Below are positions 10,496-21,411 of a DNA stretch of 64,000 bases, piece after piece (positions within the stretch are counted from its first letter, which is position 1; every line of letters starts with the position of its first letter). The position numbers and the translations under genes are program-made. The stretch comes from Rhynchopus euleeides (taxonomy: Eukaryota; Euglenozoa; Diplonemea; Diplonemida; Diplonemidae). The notes under the pieces are model-generated. The model worked only from the letters and a program-made list of their open reading frames with translations, did not search any database and was not told where the DNA came from. The stretch spans positions 636,727-700,726 of the forward strand of contig OY723248.1 in NCBI GenBank assembly GCA_963210315.1. The letters are read 5' to 3'.

Positions 10496-12307
10496 CTACT
10501 GCTTGAACAGGAATGCACTCCCCTGCAGCGGGAAGTCGCCCGTCGGGAACGCCGACACGGTGTTCGGGTAGTGGCGCTCAAACAGCGACTTGAACTTCGC
10601 AGACCACACGTGGTCCAGCCCCCACTGCGTGTAGGTCTCTGCGGTAAAGTCCTCCTGGAAGAACCGGTCGGCGTGCAGGCGGCGCGTCGTCTGCGTCAGG
10701 AAGACGAAGAAGGTGGTTTCGCTGATGGCGAACCCCGACGGGCGCGGCTCCTCCGCCGACATACCCACCTGCGTGTCGATGTCGTCGACTATGGCGTAGA
10801 GCTCGCGCAGCTCCGCCACCACCTGCGGGTCGGGGTTCACCTCCTCGAATGACTTGAAGCGCTCCAGCCCAAGCCCCTTGCGGAAGTCGTTGAACTTCGG
10901 GATCCCGCGCTCCCTGTCGCGGAAGATGTCAACGGCCGCCATGTCCAGCACGCTGCCACCGGGCATCTGCAGGTTCGACAGCGACTGCGGGAAGTTGTGC
11001 AACGTCAGCTTGTGCGTGTTCATCTTCGCCATGCCCAGGATCACCTCCTCCACCCCGTGCTGCTCCACCTTGTCCCGCCCGGCCGCAAAGGTGTGGCTCA
11101 GCAGGCTGTCCGTCTCCCCGCCCACCGTCATGTTGTCGGGCAGCAGCGCGTGCATCCGGTACACGCTCACGAAGTCCTCCGTCTGCGAGAAGGCGGAGTC
11201 ACCCTCCAGCTTCACCTCGTCCCTGATCCCGTCCGCCCCGGGAAACGGCAGCAGGTCGAAGATCGCCAGGGCCACACGGTCCCACACGCTGAAGTCGCTC
11301 TTGAACTGCTTCTTCATCGTCGCCACCCCACGCGTCCCGATCCGCAGCGCCATTGTCACCGGGCGGTTCTGCAGCAGGATCGCCGTCCACTCCTCCGTGT
11401 GGATGATTGCGTTCTGGGCCGCGTTGATCAGCCGCGCCGTCTGGAACAGCTTCTCGTCGTCCCACGTCGGGTTCCGCACCTTCAACTCATCGCAGATCCA
11501 GTTGTGTTCCTTCGCGTACAGCGTGTGCAGCGCCTCGATCCCGCTCCACAGGTTGTTCGTGAACCCGGTCGCCGCCACCCCCGTTGCGTTGTCCTTCGGC
11601 AGCAGCCCGTTGTCCCCGAACAGCAGCTTCCCGTCCACGAAGGACCGCAGCGACTCCTGCGTTGCCCGGTCCGACCCGTACACCTGCGACATGTCCCACC
11701 AGTGCGTTGTGCGCGTGCGCATGTACCCGTCCCCGTCCCGCTTCGTCCGCTGCAGCGGGAAGGTCCGGGCTTGGGTCGCTTCCCCATCCTCCGCCGCCCG
11801 CGTGTTCAGCACGTAGGGCGCCGCCTCCATGTCCTTCTCGTGGTCAAACCAGTCGTGTGTCTGGAACTGGATCCACGCCCCGAAGAACAGGTTCAGCGAC
11901 GGAATCGCCTCGCGCTTGTTGCCGTACGACGTCATCAGCTTCGCTGCCGCCTCTGGCCGCGGCTCCCACAGGTAGTTGTGCGGGGGCGTCGCTGTCTCCC
12001 ACGTCGACCGCACATTCCGTCCGAAGCGCGTCCCCTTCGCCCCCATCTTCGTCAGCTCCTTGTGGTTGCACGTCCCGTCCGCCATCCGATACTTGAAGTC
12101 CTCCTCACTGCACGTCACGCTGCGCAGCTCCTCGTCGCTAGTGAAGTCGAACAGCGTCGACTCCTGCAGGAACGTGGTGGCCAGCAGGATGTACACCAGC
12201 CCGCGCAGCGTCCGCGGGCCATCCATCAGGTACACCCCGCGCCACAGGTACCACAGCGGCCCGAGCACCGTCCGCACGAACGCTTCGAGCGACACCTGCA
12301 CCGTCAT
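10496..12307 (-). CDS. Fatty-acid alpha-dioxygenase (heme peroxidase superfamily)
   Basis: A 603-residue single-exon protein, close to the ~620-640 residues of plant alpha-dioxygenases. Those heme enzymes add O2 to the alpha carbon of fatty acids to give 2-hydroperoxy acids. The distal heme His is in FFGAWIQFQTHDWFDHEKD (about His151). The family motif VYRMHALLPD supplies the catalytic Tyr (~383) and proximal heme His (~386), as in cyclooxygenases and plant alpha-DOX. WWDMSQVYGSD (~203-213) and IIHTEEW (~301-307) also fit. A hydrophobic patch near residues 36-48 could be a membrane anchor. The ATG at 12305-12307 was chosen because the open frame upstream is pyrimidine-rich and looks like leader. 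The next gene on the same strand lies about 210 bp upstream. Linoleate diol synthase or peroxinectin are less likely because of the VYRMH motif. Confidence 0.88.
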   Translation of the reverse strand: MTVQVSLEAFVRTVLGPLWYLWRGVYLMDGPRTLRGLVYILLATTFLQESTLFDFTSDEELRSVTCSEEDFKYRMADGTCNHKELTKMGAKGTRFGRNVRSTWETATPPHNYLWEPRPEAAAKLMTSYGNKREAIPSLNLFFGAWIQFQTHDWFDHEKDMEAAPYVLNTRAAEDGEATQARTFPLQRTKRDGDGYMRTRTTHWWDMSQVYGSDRATQESLRSFVDGKLLFGDNGLLPKDNATGVAATGFTNNLWSGIEALHTLYAKEHNWICDELKVRNPTWDDEKLFQTARLINAAQNAIIHTEEWTAILLQNRPVTMALRIGTRGVATMKKQFKSDFSVWDRVALAIFDLLPFPGADGIRDEVKLEGDSAFSQTEDFVSVYRMHALLPDNMTVGGETDSLLSHTFAAGRDKVEQHGVEEVILGMAKMNTHKLTLHNFPQSLSNLQMPGGSVLDMAAVDIFRDRERGIPKFNDFRKGLGLERFKSFEEVNPDPQVVAELRELYAIVDDIDTQVGMSAEEPRPSGFAISETTFFVFLTQTTRRLHADRFFQEDFTAETYTQWGLDHVWSAKFKSLFERHYPNTVSAFPTGDFPLQGSAFLFKQ

Positions 12308-12519
12308 TGTCCTGATCGAGTCTGCCTTTGTCCCGCCCGCTGCGGTAAGGGGGTACTTGGGGTGGTGTGTTGACCTGCCGGAGGAGGTGTGGTGTGGAAT
12401 GAGGAATGAGGGTGTGTGACGACACACTGCAATGCGCTACATCCATACAACGTAGTCTGGGTGCGGGTGGGGTGTGCGGACCAACCGGCCTTCATCCCTC
12501 CGCACCGCTCCATCCACCC

Positions 12520-13509
12520 TCACTTCACGGAACCTTGCGCCACCCACTTCCTTGCGACGCAGGGCCGCGCCTTCGGCGAGAATATAGACTGCATCTTATA
12601 CTCCCCCGGCCCCGACGAGTTCGACTCCCTGAGCAGATTGGTATAGCTGCACGTCTGCGCCCCCCCACGGCACGGCGCCTTCGGAATCCCGAGAAACTTC
12701 GACCGCAGCGGACGCGCCTCATACGCACCGGGGCCGGGCGACAGTGTCCGCGACGAGGCAAACCTCTCCGCCCTCTCGCTGCCCCAGCAGGGCGTGCAGC
12801 GCCCACGCGGGGGCGGCGTGCGGGGCTCCACCACGTCGTACTCGCCTGGGCCTGGCTTCTCCACAACTTTCTGCACCTGCGGGTGCTGCCCGCGCTCTGC
12901 GTAAGCAAAGCGCCCCTGGCGCAGCCTGTAGGGGTTGATGGACGTCAGGTGGTCGCAGTCGTACTGCCCCACACCCGGCGTGCCCGCCCCTTTGGAACAC
13001 CCAAACCGCTGCTCGCGGCAGAATTGCGCCCTCTGCACCCCGCTGCCGCGGGGCGCCGCACCCACATCAGGCGAGTAGGAATGCACGGGGGCGCCCTTCT
13101 TGGCGGTGTGGAACCGCTTCGCCTTCGGAAACGTGGGCCCCCTCCCCCGGGCGAACGTCGACTGCAGGTGGCGCGGGAGTGTGAACGCCTCGAACAGCCT
13201 CTCGGTCATCAGGACCCGCACGTTCTCCCCCTTGATGCAGAACACCGAGCCCTTCGGCACCTTCTTGATAGCCTTCGGGTAGAACACGTCGGCGTCAGGC
13301 GCGTTGCACGGCACGGCCCTCTGCTTGAACTGCTTGCGGGGGGGGCCCTCTGCGTCTGCCGGGCCCGGCGGCGGGTGGGGTACAACCTGGGTTGGCGCGG
13401 CAGCCGTCGGCGAAACGGTCGGGGCAGTGCGGCTCTCTGACGCAGCGGCATCCCTGCTGCCCTTCTGTGTGGGCATGGCACCGTCAGGCACAGCGCTGCT
13501 CACCGGCAT
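12520..13509 (-). CDS. Sperm-tail PG-rich repeat (SHIPPO/STPGR) protein, flagellar
   Basis: A 329-residue protein, ATG at 13507-13509. It contains several STPGR-type motifs: GTPGVGQYDC, PGPGEYDVV, LSPGPGAYEARP and SSGPGEYKM, concentrated in the C-terminal half. Proteins of this family (ODF3/SHIPPO and relatives) associate with axonemal microtubules or outer dense fibres. The N-terminal ~60 residues are low-complexity Ala/Pro/Ser. The middle (FYPKAIKKVPKGSVFCIKGE and following) has no domain I recognise. It sits just upstream of the alpha-dioxygenase gene in the same orientation. Presence of the family implies a flagellated life stage. The exact orthologue cannot be named. Confidence 0.8.
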   Translation of the reverse strand: MPVSSAVPDGAMPTQKGSRDAAASESRTAPTVSPTAAAPTQVVPHPPPGPADAEGPPRKQFKQRAVPCNAPDADVFYPKAIKKVPKGSVFCIKGENVRVLMTERLFEAFTLPRHLQSTFARGRGPTFPKAKRFHTAKKGAPVHSYSPDVGAAPRGSGVQRAQFCREQRFGCSKGAGTPGVGQYDCDHLTSINPYRLRQGRFAYAERGQHPQVQKVVEKPGPGEYDVVEPRTPPPRGRCTPCWGSERAERFASSRTLSPGPGAYEARPLRSKFLGIPKAPCRGGAQTCSYTNLLRESNSSGPGEYKMQSIFSPKARPCVARKWVAQGSVK

Positions 13510-16500
13510 TGCTGCGCTCGGGATAGAGGTGCTACCGTTCTGATATTCTCGGGGTCTCGCGATAGCCGTGTGGTGGTCAGCCTACGGCGCTCCGTTCTGA
13601 CACAGCGCGAGGCGCTGGAAGGGCTGCGCAATGGTGGTTCCCAGAGGGGGTGCGCGGTGGCCCTCGCACCGCACCTGCCCTCAGCATCACAATGTGCAGG
13701 CGGGGGGTGGGGGCCAGGCTAGAAGGTAGCGCAGGCTGGGTGGTGGGGGGGTGGTGGAATAGGACGGGATTTTCGGGCTCGGAAGGACCCAAAAACCCGT
13801 GTGTAAATGAAAGGCGTCGGAACTGTGGCGCGGCGGAGGCCCTGTCTTTTCCTGGCGGGGGGAGGTGGGGTGGAAGTCAGTGAGTTTTTCCAGGGGGGTC
13901 GAGGGGGGGGGGGGGGGTAGTGAAATAGAAGTAGAAGAAACACGACGCGGTCTTCACCTCCCCGGGTACCCGGGTTCCCGCCTCACTATTCCAATACGGG
14001 TACCCGGGCCCGGGAATCCCGGGAATTCTGTCTGGGGCTCCACCCCCCAGACCCCCCTGTGGCGTATGTCTTGTCCTCAAGTCTTTCGATCCTCACCAGA
14101 ATCCAGCCACTCCAGTAGCCTCAGGAGGACGCAGCCAACTCACACAGAATCTGTAGGGGGCCCTCGCTACCAGTCACAGCTCGTCAGTCAGTGAGGGGAA
14201 GTGGGCCGTGACACACTGTTTCTCACCCAGTCACATCTGGTAGCGAGGGCCCCCGGACGCCCACAATGAACAGATCCGTACTATCGTGGGGCTGCGGGGC
14301 ACGCCCCCCAGGCCCCGCATGTAGCGTGTGCCCGTCTAGTAACCAAGTCCTTGCGCGTACACGGCTGTGGCATATCAGGGTGTATGGCCATGACCCAGGA
14401 TGACGACGCAAGGAGGTGTCGTCATATGTCGCAGCCGGATACGACCGCTGGGGTCACGTTGGCAGCAAAGGCGCAAAGCGCGCTAGCGTTCTCCCCACGG
14501 TGAATTATATTTGGGGCAAAAACACGACTGACCCCCTGTTTCGAAAAATCCAAATCCTAGAAAACCCCCTGGGGGGTCTTCGCTACGGGGTCAGGAAACT
14601 AGGTGAAAACTGACGAAGAATAACGAAGCATAACGACCAGCGAAGACCCCCCTGGTATATTAACAGGTTGACCAAAACCGAGTTCCCCCGATCAGAAGGG
14701 GTATATTAACCCGGGGGGCGGAGGGGGTTTAATGCGATATGTGGTGCGCGATCCTGGGCTGAGGGTCTTGTCGAGGGAGGAATTCGGCACGAGACTGTCC
14801 CTGCATGAAGCAAGGTATCGACACGCAGTGTACTGACAAATGCTAGAGGACAACAAATTTTTCGCGCATTCGGAAACGAAGAAGAAGAGCACAAAGACAT
14901 ACACCCTGCGGGGTCCTGCTGCGTTCACCGCGAAAGACGATTAGCATCGCATGTCGAAGTTCATCGTGAAGGAGCTGTGCCTGAAATTCACTGACCACCC
15001 GTGGTCTGACCTCCCGAATGCAATCTCGATCACATTGATCAGTGCAAAGCCAAGGACCTGTCGACTTGCCTGTACAACAGACTCACCCTTGTAGGCAAGA
15101 GTAAGATTCGCATCTCTGGCGTGATTGAAGAAACGACAAATCACTCACGCGATGAGACCCCATCCTCTCTGGTGCCCGTGGCTTGTCAGCCGCGACCACG
15201 TGAAGGACACTAAATTCTGGATTTCCGCCAAGAGTGGTGTCGGTGATTGTGGGGCCGAGTGATGCATGGATGCGTCCCTTCGACACCTGTCAACCAAGTG
15301 TCGTACATCTCGCGTGGTCACCGCGGTGAGTAGTTACTCCGTAGTTCTTAGATATGGTGATGGGGGTGGGTGGGTGGGTGGGGTGAGGGACTCGGCCGGC
15401 GTGGTATCAACAGATGCGGTTTTGCCAGCAGCCACCGCAGCGCATGGTGGGGCGCCTGGTTCCCTCCCTGGGCGGCATACCGGAGGTTGCAGTGCCCCCC
15501 CGCACAAAACAAAACCCGTGCGACATTTTCTTAGCCCCCAAAAAAAAATCAACAAAACGCGGGAGATACACCGTAGATCACACAACCGCCCTCGGCACAC
15601 ACACAGCCACCCCCCCCCCCTCCCCGCCCCCCCTCCCCCGCCTCCACCGCAATTTTTACCTATCTCGCCCCTTCGCCCTTCGCAGTTGTACAACTCCTCC
15701 CCTCCCCTCCCCATCCCCTCCCCCACCCACCCCATCCCTACTCGTGCAGGAAGAGCAATACTGCACTCTAAATCGGAGTGACACCAACCAAGACTGCTAT
15801 GCGTGTGGGATGGCGTATAAACAAACAACTTCGGCGGCAGGGGTGGGATGTGCGGCACTTTGCTTCAAGCGGGGTGGGGTGGGGTGGGGGTGTGGGGGGT
15901 GCAGAGGGTGTACTGGGAAGAGATGCTTGCTATGTTATACTTATGGTTCTGCTCTCTGCAAAAAAAACTATTTGCCTGTTCTTGCGAAGAAGCTAGGTGC
16001 GAGAGAGAGAGAGAGAGAGAGGGGGGAGAGAGAGCGTGCAGATGCGTGCCAGAATTGCAGCGTGGATTCAAGCAAAGGTGTTACCCCCCCCCCCCCCGGA
16101 GCTCCATTTTGCGCATTTTACTTCGCGACCTCCGCTGTGCCCCGTCGCTCGTAACTAGTCTGAAAAAAATCTGGAAAAATACAGGAATGTGGACTACAAA
16201 ATACTTCCTGCGCGTGCATACACAAATAAATCCCGGACTTCTTTTGAACCAGCTGGTGAGACGGGGCAGGACTACTGACAATAACCGCAAGGCTTGGGGG
16301 GTGGGTGGGGGAGAACTGGAGATGGGAGTGCTCGCTGAAAGGGGCATTCCCCGTAAAAACTACCGCGCCAAAAAAAACACACGCGCACCCACCCTCCCCA
16401 CCCCCCCTTTCCCCCTCTGACGCAAGGGCACTTACACTGCATTCACCGAAATCACGTCGGGTGAAGCATACAAATAAACTCTCGCTGGGGCGAGTGCAGC

Positions 16501-16789
16501 CGCCAACCATGTGGGCGGGATACAGCACCACCTCAGAAAGGCCGTGCTCAAGGTCCCGCCTCCTTCTCGCGGGTGCGGCTGAGGTGTGATGGCGGGCAGC
16601 CAACCCAGCCGGCTGCGGCTGTGGCGGGCTGCCTGTCCTCGAATTTTTCCGTCGCAGGCGGGCCCTACTGCATACACACGTGCACATGATTGGAGCAGTG
16701 CAGAGCAGTACAGAGCACACCGAGCAGACCGTGCTGTTGATTCTTCTTGGTCTCTCTCCACAACGCCACCGGCACCACATGGCACTGCC
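13510..16789. other. Intergenic region with small dispersed repeats, no gene recognised
   Basis: Long mononucleotide and pyrimidine runs (G-run near 13905-13918, C-rich 15600-15740, GA repeat 16004-16030, C-run 16085-16098). A hairpin built on CCCGGGTACCCGGG-like sequence lies at 13962-14030. The segment 14080-14160 is related in inverse orientation to 22300-22390. Open frames here are low-complexity and without domains. Confidence 0.5.
14571..14652. repeat. Small foldback repeat with 14-bp perfect inverted ends
   Basis: GGGGGGTCTTCGCT at 14571-14584 is the exact reverse complement of 14639-14652. The interior (GTGAAAACTGACGAAGAATAAC and on) recurs at 51620-51669 and, diverged, at 63781-63826, so it belongs to a dispersed family. 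Confidence 0.75.
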
Positions 16790-18563
16790 TCACCTGCTTG
16801 ACCTCTGAGGCGGAGGCGTCACAGAGACAGAGGAACGGACACCATATGTCTGCAGATGCTGTAGGGGGAGGGCGTGGTGGTGGGGTGGGTTATGCGGAGG
16901 AGGGGGTAGAAGAGAGGTAGGGCTTGCTGTTTTGTGCGCCCAGAAGCCGGGGGGAGGGGGGGGGGGGCAAAACCAGAGCAACTCAACCATGCAGCCATGC
17001 TTGTGGTGGGGGGGGGGGGGGGTGTTGTTGCGCTGCCCGCTACCCCCCCCCCCCCCCAACCGCCCCGCGCCATCTCCAGGACACGTTGTGTTGCAAAAAT
17101 GCTTGCGACAATCAATGCCAACATACCTTGTTTGCCGCAGCGCCAAGCAGGTCGGTATGGCTCCGCTGCGCCGCCCGCGGGCTCCACGAGGGAGATGTCG
17201 AGCGCCTGTGCGTCAGGTTCCCTGCATTCGCCTTGGCACCGCTGCCTGGGGTGCGCGACGCCTGCCGCGATGCGGCAGACGCCTGCCGAGTGACCTTCTC
17301 GGGGCTGAGACAACGCTTCGCCACCTTCGTCGCCCGCTGCACCGTCGGCGACTGCACATTCGGAAAGGCCGCCTCAAACGCCTTCGACGCCGACCGAGAC
17401 ATCGCCAGCACCGTCTCCACCTTCGAGGTCACCTGCCTCCCGCCACCCTCCTCACGGTGCGATGTCCTTCGCGCCGCCTCCATGATGAGGCAGTCCTTCC
17501 GCAGGGCATCGAGCTTTGGCCCCATCTCGTCGAGCGCCTGCTTCAGCTGCCGCTTGTGCTGCAGCTTTGTCCTGTCGTTATGCGCCTTCACGGCATGCGT
17601 CACGACCTGCTCCAGCCTATCCGTTGCCGACACCTCCGCACGCATCGCCACAAGCGCTTCGACAGCCTTCTTCAGCGAATCGACACACGCCTGATTCACA
17701 GGGGAGCAATACAGCTGCTCCAGACTCGCTGAAGCCTCCTGATGCGCCACAGTCAGATTCGCTTTGAAGATAGACGACACACGCCCTCCTCCGCTGGGCG
17801 AATGCGAATGGGTCCCGGAGTGCACCCCCTCGCTGTGGCTGTGGTACCCCCGCGACGAGTTGGGCGTCGTCGCGTTGTGCGGCGAGATCAGCGACAGGTC
17901 GAGGCTCTGGTGGTCCACCGCTGCCGACTCGCGCAGCTGCAGGCGGAGGGCATCGCAGGCCTGCCGCGTCCCCTCCAGTTGCACCCGCATCTCTTCGCTG
18001 CTGCGGTGCTGCTCCTCCAGCTTCGTCCGGCTCTTCTGCAGCAGGCGCAGCAGCTCGCGGTTCTGCTCGATAATTTCTTCAGAGGGGGCTGAGCTGTCGA
18101 GGAGCTGGACAGTCGACTGTCGCACATCGTGCGCCTGTCGCTGCTCAGTAACCTCCTGTGCGGCATACGCCTTGACGTGGTGCTTCGTGAGGAAGGGTGA
18201 GATGTCGCTGCCGGGGTGCGGGAGGCAGGAGAAGCATTTGTCTGTCTTGCAGACCTCGCAGTGCCACCGCATCGTGGACCCATCGCTGAACCCGCAGCAT
18301 GAGTCGCACGCCCAGCCTGTCGCGTAGTCCCCGTCGTCGCGCTCGGAGATGGAGATGTCGTGCCCCTTCGGGCATGTCTGCATCTCCGATATTCGGAGGT
18401 TTTTGCTCAGGAAGGGTGCGGCGCCCATCGCCAGCCCGACAACCCACCGGTCGTCATGCCGCGCGTCTTTCCCGAGGACCTCGCCAGACATCCCGTTGAG
18501 ATGCAGGAATTGCTCCATCTGCAGCCCCACAACCTGCACCCATAGAGAGCGCCGTTGCTCCAT
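16790..18563 (-). CDS. LNG-motif, ZZ-like zinc-finger and coiled-coil protein (two exons)
   Basis: Exon 1 is 18563-17127 and exon 2 is about 16858-16790. The intron begins GTATGT directly after an AAG codon (donor 17126) and ends at CTACAG (16859-16864), with long C-runs before it. Phase 0 is kept and the stop is TGA at 16790-16792. A second AG 9 bp further in keeps the same frame. Residues ~10-60 have the pattern LNGMSGEVLGKD..RWVVGL..G...L...NL, an SH3-like module common in protist proteins. Residues ~64-115 hold CPKGH, CDSC, HCEVC and CFSC spacing, like a ZZ or DC1 zinc finger. A coiled coil follows at ~165-215, then a Ser/Arg-rich basic tail. Probably a ubiquitin- or cytoskeleton-linked adaptor, but function is not assigned. 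Confidence 0.75.
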
Positions 18564-19551
18564 TCTGCTCGCTTCGACCTGAGGCAGGTGCGATCAACAA
18601 AAGGGAAGCCTTTTTTTTGGGGGGGGATTCCTCTGGCAAGAGAGAGGGGGGGAGGGGATGGGGGCAGGGGCGAGCGCGGGCGAGCGGGAGCGGGCGGGGT
18701 TTTCAGAAACAGCCCACACGCGCGGGGCTAGGGGGGGGGGGGGGGTGGGGGGGGTGGGGGGTGGTGGGGGGTGGTGGGGGGGTGGGGTACCCTAAACAAC
18801 CCCAATGCCCACCCACACCCACCGCCCCCCCCCCCCTCCCCTCCTCCCCACCCACTCCCCGGTGGGTGCGTGGGGGAGCGATGCGTGTGTGGTGTGTGTG
18901 TGTGTCGGGTTTCCTGAACCGGGTGTGTGGGTGTGTGGTTGAATACAGGGTTTAAGGCAGACACGCCGCAGTAGGGAAGCAACCCCCCCCCCCTCACATA
19001 CGTCACTTCATTGTGTGGGTGTGTGATCGCAATGCTACCAAATGCCCTGCGGTACCGTGGTACCCATGGGGGGGGGGGGAGGAGGGGGGGGGTGGGTGGT
19101 GGGTGGTGGTGGTGAGGTGCTCCGTCACGCCAGGCTCAACTCCGAACTGTCCGAAGCCATAAATTTTTTTTTGGCATCGACGACCGCAACCCTGGCGTGC
19201 AGGACAACCAGGGAGTGACGTGCACTGTGTTGCCCAGGGGCGTTGTACTTCAATGTATGCCACCCCACACCACCCCTCGGTTTTCTCCAGCCTTCAAAAA
19301 AAACGAGCGGCCCGTGCTCTCCCAAAAGGAAGGGGTTCGCTGATCCCCTCAGGCGAGGCCTGGCGGCGGGGCAACAAAGGGGATGAACGGAAGTGGGTGG
19401 TCACCATTTTTCGGCTTCTGCCCGCACGGTGACATTTTTTTGCCTCGCTTCTGTTTTTTTTGGTGTCGACAATCACATACACCGTGAGAGCTAGGCTACT
19501 GCACAGGGTACGATTTGTCCCATCGCTTTTTTTTTGTTACGGGTATATGAA
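18564..19551. other. Intergenic low-complexity region
   Basis: Dominated by G-rich and C-rich runs (18730-18790, 18820-18850, 19070-19110) and a GT-rich stretch at 18885-18945. No coding sequence was recognised. On the minus strand the region downstream of the zinc-finger gene start is therefore purine/pyrimidine-skewed spacer. Confidence 0.5.
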
Positions 19552-20765
19552 CAGGGGCTTAGCTTGGATTTTGGGGTTGGGGCCGAAACTCGGTCAGACT
19601 CGGTCACAGTACACACGCAGTTGATTTGCCCCGTTGATTTGCTCCCCACCACCTGGTTCACCCAGAATTCGACGTTGCTGCCTTCCCGGTTCCCCCCCTT
19701 CTTATCTGGAACACCAGCTCAGCAACCAGGTTTGCAGCCTCAACCTGGGGTTGCTTTGTTGCCTTTGTAGGTGTGCATTGGCAGCTTCCCGCCAGGCAGT
19801 GGCGGATGCAGTCTCAGCAGCGCAGATAGTCCTGAAGTGGGCTGAAAAAGAGCTTTGTTGGTGCTTCCGTGAAATTTTCCATATACCTCGGGTACCCGGA
19901 GAGAATGTCACCCCCCCTCGGCCTCCGTTTGGGCTCCAACGGCCACCCTGTACAGAGGGGGTGACGTTCTTCAATGGTTGCCCTGTGTAGCGGCTGGGAA
20001 GAATGTCACCCCCCCTCGGCCCTGGGCCCTCGAGGGGGGTGACATTCTCTCGGGGTACCCTAGGACCTCGCAAGAGTGGCTTCGGGGATACCCTGTGAAT
20101 CTTCGCGACATTCCACTCCACAAAGTACATTTGCAAGGCTTTCGCTGCTCAGTTGGCGAAGCCTGGTGGAGACAAGGCGGAGCTTGGAAAACAAGCGTTC
20201 AACAGAAGCAGTGCCCAGCCGAAGCATAGATGCAAGCTGGGGTAGCCTGCATGTTGCTGGGTACGTGAGAGCGAGGTTTGCCGAGGTAAACCGCTGAATA
20301 ACCTCCTGCAGATCACGCAGGCCCAACCTCCGAATCTCGGAACAGACACCCGGGCACCTTGCAGAAGGGCAGTCTTGTGCGCCTGTGCCCACTTCAGTGG
20401 GTGTGCTGGGGCATTGAAGTCCGGGCAAGGGTACGCGCCAGTGATCCCCGGGAGAGGTGCCAGGTAATGGTCAGCGATGTAGCCTCCTGCACCTGCGTGC
20501 CCACCATGTTGCCGGGAGACGGAATTCGAGACTGCTGACGTTATTCTTACGCTAGCGACGAATACGGGACAGAAGGAGAATGGGGTGTTCGCGTTCGCTC
20601 GCACGCGTGCTTCACCTCCTGTGCTGCTGCACCCCAAGAAAAATCCGCTTTTTTCCCCGAAAATTTATACTTTTTTTTTGTCTTTTGAGCTGACCGAGTT
20701 TTTTTCCGGGTGTGGCTGAAACTCGGTCAGCTGACCGAGTTTACCCCCCCAAGCTAAGCCTCTGT
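19552..20765 (-). mobile_element. Decayed hAT-family DNA transposon with terminal repeats and 8-bp target duplication
   Basis: The left end reads CAGGGGCTTAGCTTGG (from 19552) and the right end is the reverse complement of ACAGAGGCTTAGCTTGG (to 20765). The CAGRG start is typical of hAT elements. TATATGAA flanks both sides (19544-19551 and about 20766-20773), fitting the 8-bp hAT target duplication. A second inverted motif, AAACTCGGTCAG, lies just inside each end. The interior holds a transposase C-terminal remnant (20060-20428) and smaller internal inverted repeats around AGAATGTCACCCCCCCTCGG (19905-20055). At 1.2 kb the copy is internally deleted. Confidence 0.8.
20060..20428 (-). pseudogene. 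hAT transposase C-terminal dimerisation domain remnant
   Basis: A 122-codon open frame whose second half reads LPQLASMLRLGTASVERLFS and continues KLRLVSTRLRQLSSESLANVL. This matches the conserved hAT dimerisation region, where a Pro/Leu stretch is followed by Ser-x-x-Glu-Arg-x-Phe-Ser and an Arg-x-x-Leu-Ser block. The DDE catalytic part and BED finger are absent, so it cannot be an active transposase. It lies inside terminal repeats of hAT type. Confidence 0.75.
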
Positions 20766-21167
20766 TATATGAATATGGATTCGGTTCACGGGCCTCACCA
20801 CCACCGCCCCCCACCCCCCCCACCCCTATCGGTTGCATGAGCTTCTGTACAGGAATGTATGATGGGGATGTTGGGATATCGGGTGGAGTTGTTGGGAAAA
20901 CGGCGTTGCACTGCACTTACAAGCACAGGCCGGCCGGTGAATGGGGTGGGCGGGAGACGGGGGGGTGTGAGGTGTGAGGGACTTCTCAGAGACGGATGAA
21001 TGCAGTGAGGGTGGTGTGGGGGAGGGGGGAGGGGGGAGGGAGGGTGTTCGTCGTATCGTCGACCAAAATTGCATTGCCTTTCGCTGTGAGATCGAACCGC
21101 CCTGTCCAGAAGCTGTGCAGGAAGACAGCCCTGAACAGCTTTTCATTTCGCGCACACTTCTGCCGAA

Positions 21168-21411
21168 CACGGTGGGATCTTGTAAATTTTACATGTATAA
21201 CTACAAGTATATACATGTATTATACATGTATAATACTTGCATGTCAACTATTATACTTGTATTTTTACTTGATATACATGTATTTTACATGTATATTTCA
21301 GGCATATACATGTATTATACATGTATAATAGTTGACATGCAAGTATTATACATGTATAATACATGTATATACTTGTAGTTATACATGTAAAATTTACAAG
21401 ATCCCACCGTG
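21168..21411. repeat. 244-bp AT-rich foldback element (near-perfect palindrome)
   Basis: CACGGTGGGATCTTGTAAAT at 21168-21187 is repeated in inverse at 21392-21411. The arms of ~100 bp are made largely of TACATGTA-type palindromes. They stay complementary through CATGTCAACTATTATAC and its inverse, leaving a central loop of roughly 35 bp. No coding content. It is strikingly AT-rich in a GC-rich region. It is most likely a small non-autonomous foldback transposon. Confidence 0.85.

Noticed and set aside
10997-12373. 458-codon plus-strand open frame rich in His, Arg and Val
   Set aside because: Antisense shadow of the alpha-dioxygenase gene.
21168-21411. CACGGTG ends read as a Transib/RAG-like signal
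   Set aside because: No 5-bp target duplication and no transposase; the resemblance is short.
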